NCBI RefSeq assembly: GCF_000151315.2
Contig: NW_011887295.1
Span: 372,001-436,000, forward strand
Length of the DNA: 64,000 bases
Direction of reading: 5' to 3'
From: Capsaspora owczarzaki ATCC 30864
Taxonomy: Eukaryota; Opisthokonta; Filasterea
A program made the translations under genes and the position numbers. Below, piece after piece: positions 54,588 through 64,000 of this stretch (position 1 is its first letter; every line of letters starts with the position of its first letter). Below the pieces are notes generated by a model that was given only the letters and a program-made list of their open reading frames with translations, searched no databases and was not told where the DNA came from.

Positions 54588-57500
54588 GAAGCGTCGCGAG
54601 GCACCTCGCGCTCAAGGACGCCAAGTTGTGTGTGGCCGGGATCGGACTGCCGCTCCATCCGCACTTCGCTGAACAGCAGCAGATCGGCAAACTTGAGGGC
54701 GGCAAAGTCGATGCGCCTGCCGGGATGGAGTCGGTTGGTGGTGAACAGCAGAGCGTCGTTCAGCATGAACAGCCGGCCCTTTTCCCAACCCACGCCACTG
54801 CCATGGTAGACCATCACGTCGCTCTCTCGCACGAGACGTCGCGTGGGCGAGTAAAAGTCTTTGGGAATGCGCTTGATCAGATGCGACATCTGAGCGAGGC
54901 GCGCGGCGTTCTCCATGTCGCGCTTGCATTCGTTGACATAGTCTGTCAAGCGACGAAGGCGATCGAGTGCATGAGCCAAGTGGAAGCTGTCCGGGTGGGA
55001 GCTGGGTGTGTACTTGAGCACGGTCTGGATCAGCAGACAGTAGCGCGGCATGCGTTGGATGGGTGTAAGAAGCAAAGCGTCAATGCTCAACGTTGCCGAC
55101 TGCCCTTTCTGCTTGTCCAGCGCAGCGTCGGCGCTCTCAATCAGGCTCGCCAGGATGGCCGCAGTGGTCGATGGCTCGACGCCCTCGCGTTTTGCAGCAT
55201 CGTGCATGGCCTCAAATCGCTCCATCCAGGCCGAGCGGCGAGCCTCGTGCAGCTGCGCGACAAAGCCGTTGCGATGCTTGTCGCGCTCGCGGACTTGGGC
55301 GCGGAATCGCTCGTTCTGCTTGAGAGTCTGATGCAGCTTGTCGGCGGCAGTCGGATACTGCACGCAGTACGGTACATACTGTTGCGCAAAAAAGTCGACG
55401 GTCGTGCCGGTGAAAATGTCGCCAAAGCACACGGAATCCGTCCAATTTTCAATTCGCTTGGCCAAGATTGCCAGCAAGCAACGGTGGTGACGCAGCAGTG
55501 CATCGATATCGCCAGGGAAGAAGGCCAGAAGCTCGTTCTTTGGCAGCACTTTGCAATCGGCCAGCAACGGCTCGCGGTACACACGAACCATGCATTCCAG
55601 ACCGTCAATGTAGGACTGCTCTGTCTCGAAGACCTCCCTTGCGGCGAGGAATCGCTTGTGGCTGCCGTGCGACGCGTTACTCGGAGCGGTTGACGATGAG
55701 CTTGCAATGGACAGGGTCGAGTTCCGGCGCGTCAGCACGGAAAGCCGCGACAAGTGAGACGGAGTGCGCATATGCCGACGTTTTGTTGGTGTTGCAACGG
55801 CGACAGGGGCTTTTTCCGCGGCGTCTAGGTCTGGCGCATGGTCGTGGTCGCTGTCGTGGTCGTGATCGTGGTCGTGCTCGTGGTCGCTGTCGTGGTCGTG
55901 ATCAAAGTGATGCTGGTCAAGATCGTCATGATCGTGATGGTCGTGGACATCGCTGGCCGGCTGTTCGTCCGCCGGGGTAACAGTAAAGTCGTCTGTTAGT
56001 GTGTGACCAGAGGCCGCAGAATTGGACTCTGAGAGGAGGGAGAGAAAGAGGAGGCAAAAAAAAAATCCGTTAAAAAAAAAACGCATTGCAAAGTGGATCA
56101 TCCCGCGCTTTTCCTGAAATCGCTTACCTTCGAGAGGGCCGGAAGGGTCTTCAACGGGCGTTGCGGGTAGGCGCTCAACGTAGCTTCCAGGCACATATCC
56201 TTCCTCGCCTTGCTCAGTCCGCACAAGCCACCAGCCGTCGTTCTCTTCGGTGAGAATCTCGAGAATCTGGCCCTTCTCGATCGCCATGTCAAACCGCCTG
56301 CTGGCAAGGTAATCATACAGAACGCGTCCATGCTGAACCTTGCTCTCGGGCTCTGGTTGTCCCCCAAGACCGGACAGCTCAAGCGAGTCCGTAGCAGCGC
56401 GAGAATCGGCTCCGGACGCATGCTCGGAGACATCTCCCGCACTACTCCGCCGTGTCGTGACGAGAGGGACGGTGGGAGGCTCAACGACTGCTGGCTCGTC
56501 CACGGGGTGTTTGATGGGCGCGTTGGAAACCTTGTCTGCCTCAAAGGACACGGTCGATGAAATGGCGTGGATGCCAGCACGAGCCGCTACATGCGGCAGA
56601 ACGCGAGTCGAGGTGGCCGGGCCATGCGCTGCGACGTCCGAAAACATGCTTCCCAACGATGGACGCGAGCGATCTCGTCCGTGACCAACCGTGCGCGATT
56701 TTCGTGCAGGCGATGTCATCATAGACTCTTCGGTGGTCGAGGCGTGCCGGTGAAAGTCTGCGAGAATCTGCTTCCGTGCAGGCACCGGTGGAGGGTTTAG
56801 AATCGTGTATCGTGGTGCAACTGGGGGAGGAACAAGAATGACGTTCGGGGCCTCTGAGGCAGCTGCCGCTGGTGCTTCGGCTGGTGCTGCAACAGAGTGC
56901 AACTCGGACGACGCATCGGCCGTGGTTTGCGAGGGGCCGTCGTGGACAGAGGAGGCTGGCACGTCCGAGTGCAGCACGATTGGGCGCAGCAACACTGGGA
57001 ACGGCCCGAATGCCTGGTCGACAGAGACTCGCGGCGAGTGCCAAGGAGACGAAAACGGAGAGGCGGCGCGTGGAACCGAGTTTGGATCATCGCTGCTGTG
57101 CGTTACGCCAACAAGAAGCGACAGCTTGCGCCGAGGCGATCCCGACGATGGGCGCACGGGCGGCAACCGCGGTGGAACTCGAGGTAGTTCGACGGGAGCC
57201 AGCAGATCGGACTGAACAGCGCGCGGTCCCGCAAAAGCAGACGTGTGTTGAGCGTCCGATTGTACAGGTGCAGCTTGCACAGGTGCAGCAATTTGTCGCG
57301 GTGCAGCGTGCGACAAATGATCAGCGAGCTCGGCAACAAACTCATCCGTCCACTTGACTGTATGGGCCTTGACAGTGGTTTGTGAACTGCTCGGGTTGCT
57401 GCCGGTGGTCGCGCTACTTGGCAGCGTGGACACCGACTCGGTCGAGGCCGATCGAAGGTTTCCGGATAATCGCGGAAATTGCTGCGGCGGTTCCCTGTTC

Positions 57501-59246
57501 GCTGCCCCGACATGGTGGGTAATGTCATGTAGCTGGGGCGCAACCTGATCCAAGTTGAGCGATATGCGTCGGTTTAGCGTTTCTGAGGCGTCTGGCGGAA
57601 GCACGACCACTGTGGGGTCGTTCCGTGCCGAGTGGCGAGGAACAAAGGCAGAAGATGACCGTTTGCGGAAATCGGACGAGGCGGGGTGATGGTGAGCAGC
57701 GTCCGAGCTTGCTGATGGAACAGGCGGAATGATTGCAGGCTGTGGCTGCTGCATCCCCCACGTTGCAGACAAAGTGTTCAACGACGGGTCGGACAGCGCA
57801 GAGGACTGTTGGGCCAGAGGTTTGAAGGCCGTGCTGCTTTCGGAGGATTGGCCATTGGGAAAGAAGACTGGCGCCCCGCCGAATGTTGGTGCTGCAGTAC
57901 CAGTCATGAGCGATAAGAGTTGCTGTGGGTTGCGTCTGGGCACCGCGGAGGGCGAGGTGACGAGGCTGGCGCTGGTCGGTGGGGTAACGGCTGGGCGTGG
58001 ACGTGCGCGCGCATCACTGCCAACAACAACACCAGCAGTGGACATGTCGCCCAACGATCGCTGCGACGGCAAGCTTGCCAACGCCGACGTGGATGCAGGA
58101 CGAGGAATGGCGTTGGAATCGAATGAACCTCCCCAGCTCTGCATCGACGACGAGCTGCTGCCAGCAGTCGATGGCAAGCCTGATGCGGTTCGTGCAGATA
58201 GTCCACTCAATGGCGCAGGCTTGTGACCGGCAGGCAGCGGTCGCACGGTCGAAGTGAGTTGCTCGAAACTACCCGACTGGGTGAGTGACTCGTGCGCCGC
58301 CTCTCGCCGTTGAAGCCCTTCGGCCATGAGCTCGTCTACGAGCACTTGCTGTCGTCTTGCATCGGACGCTTCGCGATCGAACTGTGCCTGCGGTATGGTT
58401 GCAAAAAAAAAAAAAAACGGAAAACAGAAAGGTTTGGTTAGCAGGCATTTTGGCAAAACGGAACGACTCGAACGAGGTGTGCAATCAACTGAGCAGTCAG
58501 TCAGATGCAGTGAGAATGTTGACATGAAGAAGAAGAGCTCTGATCAATGATCAAGGGGCAAGCATGCCAAACGGGGACGGCTCAGAGACAAAATCGACGA
58601 AAAATTCTCGAGCTGTCGGGCTCCACGCCAACCAGTCACAGCGTTAGCAGCTCGTTCTCGAGTTGAAATCCAAACGCTCTGCGCCACAGAGATCAAGGAC
58701 GCAAGCAGAGAAGGACCTTCCGCAATGACGCTCCAAGGGGGCTTCGGGGCTGAGCTCGAGTCCAAGTCCGCCGCACACCATGCGGACTGCAAGAGTCAAG
58801 GTGAGACACGCCAATGACTGCTCCATTGCACTGGTAGTCTCGCCTTGTGGGCAACGCGATGAGGAAGGAAGGGCGACAATGACGCTTCGTGCGTCCTCTT
58901 CGTTCGTTCGTTCGTTCGTCACTCTGCCGCCATGTTGTTGGGTGTTTCCACTTGGTCTGCTGCATTTTGTGGCTTTGGGGAGTGGGGAGTGAGGGGTCGG
59001 GGTTGGGGTTGTGGGGAAGAGACCAACAGCCAATTTGGTGACACGAAACGCAAAAATCGACCTGTAAATGTGAATGTGATAGTGATAGTGAATGTGATAG
59101 TGATAGTGAATGTGATAGTGATGTGTGAGTGAGTGTGTGTGTGAGTGAGTGAAGTTGTGGGGACTTGCTTGGAGGGATCTTGCGAGCGACGCATCGCTGT
59201 CGAGCTGTCCGTGCGGGTCGGCTCTTGTTGCACGAGGCAGTGCCAT
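54251..59246 (-). CDS. Rho guanine-nucleotide exchange factor with SH3, DH and PH domains
   Basis: Exons 59169-59246, 56128-58387 and 54251-56028 join to 1371 residues. The first exon ('DSDASLARSLQ') must use a GC donor (CAA|GCAAGT) to reach 'AQFDREASDARRQQ'; the join is seamless for this amphipathic helix. Residues 60-700 are Ser/Pro-rich and disordered. SH3 at about 715-768: 'VLYDYLASRRFDMAIEKG', 'DGWWLVRTEQGEEGYVPGS'. A His/Asp repeat follows at about 795-840. DH at about 904-1110: 'AAREVFETEQSYIDGLECMV', 'LLLTPIQRMPRYCLLIQTVL'. PH at about 1150-1355: 'KGRLFMLNDALLFTTNR', closing in 'CFETMDEMESWLSDAQAL'. It should activate Rho-family GTPases. If the GC donor is wrong, translation would start in another upstream exon. 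Confidence 0.85.
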
Positions 59247-59370
59247 TTTGAAGAGGCGGGGGGGGGGGGAAAGGGAGGAAAGACCAACGAACGAACGAAC
59301 GAACGAACGGAGCAGCAGCAGCAGCAGCAGCAGCAGGCACAGACGGACGGACGGACGGACGGACGGAGTG
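59060..59370. repeat. Cluster of microsatellites near the RhoGEF start
   Basis: Includes an 18-bp-like GTGATAGTGAATGTGATA array (about 59068-59125), (CGAA)n at about 59288-59309, (CAG)n at about 59311-59335 and (GACG)n at about 59343-59366. The first lies in the RhoGEF intron and the others in its 5' flank. Confidence 0.85.
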
Positions 59371-59943
59371 AACAAGAGTAAGAAATCTGAAGAGAAGAAG
59401 AAAGAATAGAATAGAAAAGAAAAAGATTGAACAAGAAGAAATTAGGTACGACAAAAAAGGTCGAGTATTGTAGAATGAACATGGAGATGATGAGGCTGGA
59501 GAGAGAGAGAGAGAGCAGGGGGGGAAGAGAGAGAGTAGGGGAAGAGAGAGAAGAGAGTGCGTCACTGTTGGAGCTGTTTGGAGGCCCGGTCGCAGTGAGG
59601 AGATCAGAAATGGGTGGCTTGTGTGCGTCATTGGCGGTTTTGGTCGCATCGCAATAGGACATTGCAAATGTCAACGGAACAAAAAAACACATGGATCAAC
59701 AAAGAAGAAGACCGAAGAATATCGGGCTGCGGCTGGATCGAAGGATATGCCAGTACGGTCAAAGAGCCAAAAGTCCACTCTTACTCTCTCGGTTGCTGTT
59801 GTTTATTGTTTTGTTCTATTTTTGCTCAGATTCATTCACTCTTTGTCTTTGTTTCGCTTTGGATTGTTCTGAGCTTCTCTGAGCAAAAGACCCCACCGAT
59901 TTTGCTTCTCCGTTTTTTTCTTTATTCATCCTTGCTTTTTTGG

Positions 59944-60180
59944 ATGGAGTACGCCGCACTCCAGCAAGCCCTGCAGTGTCTCGACTCTCAGAGCCACCTG
60001 CTCGTTGCCGCGCATCACCGCCTGCTCGAGCATTCGCGAGTGGTTGCTCGCTGTGTGGACGACGAGGCAAACCTGCTCAACTCGCTCGCCGCCTCCGCTC
60101 CAGTCCCGTCTGCGCCTGCACCGACGTCCAGTGGGCAAGCATCTCGCGCCTCCCAGTCTCATCCGTCTGCCCAGCAGTAG
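59944..60180 (+). CDS. Small ORF, 78 residues, helical protein of unknown function
   Basis: Reads 'MEYAALQQALQCLDSQSHLL', continues as an amphipathic helix to about residue 55, then an Ala/Ser/Pro tail. GC-rich codon use and preference for CTC/CTG/GCC resemble neighbouring genes. It starts after a T-rich leader, like the other genes here. It ends 243 bp before the MUS81 ATG on the same strand. The size and helix suggest a small coiled-coil subunit of a complex, but I recognise no family. Confidence 0.45.
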   Translation: MEYAALQQALQCLDSQSHLLVAAHHRLLEHSRVVARCVDDEANLLNSLAASAPVPSAPAPTSSGQASRASQSHPSAQQ

Positions 60181-60423
60181 TCGTCGTCGTCGTCGTCGTC
60201 GTAGCGCCGCGCTCTCAAGCCAACGCGCGGAATCGGATTTGACTTTTCCCGCCAAAAAACCTGCAACTCATTCACTCATCCTCCTCTCTTTGACACCCTT
60301 TCCTTTCCTTCCTTTGACCCTTTCTTCTCAGATTCACCTTCTCATTCCCCCTTCAGCTATCAACGCGGCCGACTGCATCCGTCTTTGTGCCTTTCTCTTT
60401 CTCACTCTCTTTCTCACACAAGC

Positions 60424-63400
60424 ATGTTCTCGCGAGCACCACGCACGCACCGTCGCGCTGGAGCCAGCAGCACAAACGCCTTCGTGTCGAACAGCGACGA
60501 CGAGACTGGCGGGACATCAGCCAGCCAGGATCGCAGCCTTTCTGGCGCACTCGGCCGAGGGTCATCCAGAGGCCGAGGCCGAGGCCGGGCGGCGCCAGTT
60601 GCAGCCTCCCGTTTGCAAGTTGGCAACGTGGTCTCGACGGCCGAGATTGATGTACTGTTTGGCTTTGGAAGCGCCGCTGGTCGGTCGTCTCGAGGGCGAG
60701 GCGCCCCTGCTGCTCGCGTCGGTGGCGGTGGTGCGACCGCGGCCGCGGCTTCCGTATCTCCCGCTGCTGTAGAACCTTCAAATCAAGACATTGTCGACAT
60801 GTTGCACGACCTGGCCCAGCAGGCCTCGGAGCGCGGCACGAAAAACATGTACTCCTATCGCAAGGCGACGACGAGTGTCTGCAGGTACCCGCTGCCCATT
60901 CGCTCCGGAAACGAGGCCATGTTGTTGGAGCATATCGGGGCTACGATTGCGCGGCAAATTAGTAGTTTCATTGCTGCTCGGCCTCGAGCTTCGGCCGTGC
61001 CACTCGTTCGCGGTTCATCCGCCGCCGCCGCCGCCGCTTCCTCAGGCTTTCCAACACCTGCGTCATTGCAAGGCGCAGCTGTAAGGCCGTCGCTGCCCAC
61101 CATGTTCCAGAGTTTATCTTCATCAGCTGTCTCGTCTCGCCCCGTCGCAGCTCCACCACCCATCAAACGGGTACAGCTGCAACTCCCGCCACCAGCGAAT
61201 CCACCAGGCCAGGAGTCTGCCGTGTCCATCTCTCCGTCATCACGTCGACTCCTCAAGGGGCCCGAGACGTTGCCACCGTCGTACCTGACGATGCTGTCCA
61301 ACATGAACAAGAGTGCATCGGCTGCGGCAGCTCCTCCGCCTCTCGCATCTCCTCCAGTTCTCCTGCAAGCTGCTTCCGCCCTATCAATCGCATCTACTTC
61401 CACCAACAACAGCAGTACCGCGACGGCCAGTCGGGCAGCAACCGCCGACCCTTCCCCAGGCGATCTCGAAGACCTGTTCGCGCCAACCCCACGACTCAGC
61501 CAGAAGCGATCCCTTTCTGAAGCATCAGAATCTTCGACCAGATTTTCCTTTGTGAGCGCCGAGTTTGAACTGGCGTCCTCTCGTGAGCAAGCGGGCGTGT
61601 TAGTTCATGGTACGATTTTTTTTTTTTTGTTTTTTTTTTTCTCTCTTCATTATTCGTTTGCAGCTTTCTTTCTTTGTCACCTGTTTTGCCCAACAAGCAC
61701 CCAGCTCGATTGGCACAGTTGGTTAGCGCGTGGTGCTAATAACGCCACGGTCGCAGGTTCGATCCCTGCATCGAGCATACCGCCTTCTCTTTTTTTTTCT
61801 TTCTCTGTCTCTCACTTTTTTTTTTTTTTCCTCTCTTTTTTTTTTCCAACTCCATTGTTTCTCAATCTCTTTTTTTTTTTTTTTTTTTTGTCTGGCAAAC
61901 CACAAACAGAAAGCGCAGTTTGGGTGCTGATTGGCCACCCTGCCGAAGACACAAACCGCCTGCATGTCAAGTTTGGTACAATGTTGCCGCATTCCGCCCC
62001 AGCGCCCGCACATCTGGCTGCGCGAGGTGTTCGGTTTCACTACGTGCCCGAAGCATCCTTTGATATTTCTGGCGAAGGTGAAGCAGAGTGGCACAATGCC
62101 GCCAGTCTGTGGCATGAGGCGCGAAATCCACCCAACAAACCCACAACAATCTCATCATCATCAACCTCCTCCTCATTCTCCTCCTCCTCGGCTGGACCAG
62201 CTCCTCACCTTGCATCAAAGGAGCCTCTGCAACCCTCACTTGCTGTCACCAAGGAAGCCCCACTTCTTCGTTCGCAAAGCTCGTCATCAGCGAGCGTTCG
62301 GTTTGGCCGGCACGATCTATTCCGCTCTGTGAGCGACACCAGCAACGCCTCGAACGCCATGTTTGTGCCGTCCGCAGAGCAAACACTGCGTGTGCCCATT
62401 GTGGACGCTGCTCAAATCCAGCTGGTCGTGGATGCCCGCGAAATGTTCAGTTCCAACGGAGAAATCAGCCCCGTCTACGAGCTTCTTGCGCAGCTTGACG
62501 GCCCGCCCATCACCCGACCCCTTCCAGTGGGTGATTTTGTCTGGATTGCAACTGTGAACGGCAGTAAGTGAGACCTTGCACGTCAGCAACTTCGTGGTGA
62601 CCAGAGAATCTAACAAAGCAGTGGAATTTGTTTTCATTCATCAGAGGAATACTTGTTGGACTATATCTGTGAGCGAAAACGGATGGATGACTTGGAGCAC
62701 AGCATTCTGGATCGCCGATTTCGCGAACAGAAGGTAATTCGCTCGCTGCGAATGCATTTCGAAAATGGAGCTGATCTTTTTGTTTCCTTGTCAATCCGAA
62801 CGCAGTTTCGACTGCTGTCATGCGGGGTATCGAACGTCGTCTACATTGTTGAAGAGTTGATGAACTTTGAAGCGCAGGCGTTGTCTGCGTCGGCGCTTCG
62901 CCAAGCAATGGCCAACACGCAGGTGAGTTGCAATTCCCCGTGCTTTTATCCAGCCGGAGTGTGTGTGTGATTGTTTTTCTCACCTCTTGGCCACATTTGG
63001 CATTGGTTTGGCTTCGGCTTTTTTGGGGGGCAGGTACATTGCGGGTTTAAGCTCCAATTGTCCAAGACGCCACTGGCCACGGTAAACTTCTTGAGACGCA
63101 TGACAGCATACCTTCAACAACGATACTTGGTGAGCTATTCTTGTTGTTGGAATTGTCTGCTGCTGCTAAGGCTCCGCACGCTCTCATCCTCATCCATCCA
63201 CTTGTTTTGATTTTTCACAGAACAAGGATTTGTGCGTGCTTCGCCCGGGCGCGTTGCAAGCTTTGGCTGCCCTGACGCCCGAGTCGCAACGCAATTCTTC
63301 CGCTCGCACTCTGCCACTGCTGCCGCCAGAGTACCATCTGAGCTACGAAGACTTTACCGCGCAGTCGGAGAAGAATGGTCAGCGCACGCTCAAAGATCTG

Positions 63401-63741
63401 ACGGCGGCTCAACTCCTCCAAATCAAAGGACTGACCTCCGAGAAGCTGAAAGAAATCATCAATGTCTATGGCTGTCTTCGTCAGTACGTCCCGATGACCG
63501 GGGGGGGGGAAGGCGTGCGTTGTCCGCAACCTTTTGCGGAGAGAGTTTGTAACTTTTTGTTGTTTGTTGATGATTCCTTGGGCTGTTCAGACTGCATGAT
63601 GCGTTTCAATCAGACTCCGTCGGCACCCTGCAACGCCTGGCTGACATCAAATTCGGTCGTGTCGTACAATGCAAGCCACTTGGAATGCCGCTTGCCAAAG
63701 CCATCGCTACTGCAATTGCCCCTCAATTGTTCCCTTCATGA
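60424..63741 (+). CDS. MUS81: MUS81 structure-specific endonuclease subunit
   Basis: Exons 60424-61609, 61910-62563, 62645-62733, 62806-62922, 63034-63129, 63221-63483, 63591-63741 close to 851 residues. The N-terminal helix-hairpin-helix region is near residues 119-185 ('YSYRKATTSVCRYPLPIRSG', 'EHIGATIARQI'). The nuclease domain starts 'IQLVVDAREMF', then 'LPVGDFVWIATVNGS', and the metal-binding signature 'ERKRMDDLEHSILDRRFREQ' spanning the exon 3 end. C-terminal (HhH)2: 'AAQLLQIKGLTSEKLKEII', then 'LQRLADIKFGRVVQCKPLG'. With EME1 the enzyme cuts 3' flaps, forks and Holliday junctions. A 200-residue Ala/Ser/Pro-rich linker is unusual in length. A tRNA-Ile gene lies in intron 1. An AATAAA follows the stop at about 63760. 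Confidence 0.92.
61704..61777 (+). tRNA. tRNA-Ile (anticodon AAT), inside MUS81 intron 1
   Basis: 74 nt without CCA. Acceptor stem GCTCGAT pairs with ATCGAGC, discriminator A. The D loop has AGTTGGTTA. The anticodon arm is TGGTG-CTAATAA-CGCCA with AAT at the centre. The T arm is GCAGG-TTCGATC-CCTGC. One mismatch is seen in the D stem (A opposite C). A and B box promoter elements are internal, as usual for RNA polymerase III genes. A T run downstream (from 61791) can serve as Pol III terminator. It is in the same orientation as the host gene. Confidence 0.93.
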
Positions 63742-63849
63742 ATCGCCACCCCAATATAAAATAAATCAAACCCCTCCTGACTCGATTTACTGAGCACCCT
63801 CGTCTCGTCTTCGCTGGCTCACTCTTCTTTTTGTGCTACAATCTTAAAC

Positions 63850-64000
63850 ATGAGCGGAAAGTCGAAAGTAAACCCGACGTACTTTGCCGTTCCCGGCATT
63901 GGCTGGTGGATTGCCATTCTCGGTGGCCTGCTCGCCTTTGAGGTTTCTGCATTCCATCCCGACTCGTTCCCATTTGCCGTTCTGGGACCTCTTGCGAGCT
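63850..64000 (+). CDS. Start of an unknown gene, truncated by window edge
   Basis: The frame starts 'MSGKSKVNPTYFAVPGIGWW' and continues with a hydrophobic stretch 'WIAILGGLLAFEVSAF', so the product is probably membrane-associated or a small oxidoreductase-like protein; only 50 codons are visible. A T-rich leader precedes the ATG, as in neighbouring genes. No family recognised. Confidence 0.5.
   Translation, partial: MSGKSKVNPTYFAVPGIGWWIAILGGLLAFEVSAFHPDSFPFAVLGPLAS

Noticed and set aside
61610-61909. MUS81 intron 1 as coding sequence
   Set aside because: Although open, it encodes poly-Phe/Ser and a tRNA, and has GTACGA and ACAG splice signals whose use restores the protein frame.

Overview
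This window looks like nuclear DNA of a unicellular eukaryote. Genes carry short spliceosomal introns (mostly GTAAGT...CAG), the coding DNA is moderately GC-rich, and pyrimidine tracts lie on the sense strand of introns. The gene set (PACS, POMT2, ROGDI, NR2C2AP-like, hormone-sensitive-lipase-like, SYS1, MUS81), together with a fungal-style pentafunctional AROM gene, fits a unicellular relative of animals and fungi. Capsaspora or another filasterean is my best guess, and that is inference. There is one 100-N assembly gap. I see no prokaryotic operon, CRISPR array, retrovirus-like element or other virus-like element.

Layout. 1-2287 (+): 3' part of a PACS sorting protein. 2427-8132 (-): a 1901-codon gene joining a secreted TULIP (BPI/LBP-like) lipid-binding domain to a large polytopic membrane domain. 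8133-12689: gene-poor block with the gap, bounded in part by a short direct repeat. 12690-14383 (+): leucine-rich-repeat (LRR) gene, copy 1. 14529-18023 (-): POMT2. 18369-20322 (-): chorismate synthase. 20993-22461 (-): PH-domain protein with a CHORD-like Cys/His tail. 22723-23645 (-): NR2C2AP-like protein. 24254-27639 (+): hormone-sensitive lipase. 28206-29162 (+): thioredoxin. 29461-30481 (-): SAC3/GANP-type PCI protein. 30688-32536 (-): ROGDI. 32709-35103 (-): LRR gene, copy 2. 36195-36971 (-): ATP synthase subunit f. 37157-42592 (-): AROM. 43137-45072 (+): adrenodoxin/ferredoxin reductase. 45246-46955 (-): lysocardiolipin-type acyltransferase. 47249-48679 (-): eIF5. 50886-52151 (+): membrane-anchored P-loop ATPase. 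53191-53984 (-): SYS1. 54251-59246 (-): SH3-DH-PH RhoGEF. 59944-60180 (+): small ORF. 60424-63741 (+): MUS81, with a tRNA-Ile gene in its first intron. 63850-64000 (+): start of an unknown gene.

Functional links. AROM and chorismate synthase together cover steps 2-7 of the shikimate pathway, from DAHP to chorismate. Several genes serve mitochondria (ATP synthase f, FDXR, the cardiolipin-type acyltransferase) or the secretory and Golgi system (POMT2, SYS1, PACS). Intron-exon models were built by hand: splice phases were checked so that each multi-exon frame closes, and joins were compared with remembered family sequences. No alignment or search was run.

The most unusual items are the TULIP/polytopic fusion, the two inverted LRR genes with a shared uncharacterised C-terminal domain and one LRR per exon, and the tRNA gene inside a stop-free 300-nt MUS81 intron.
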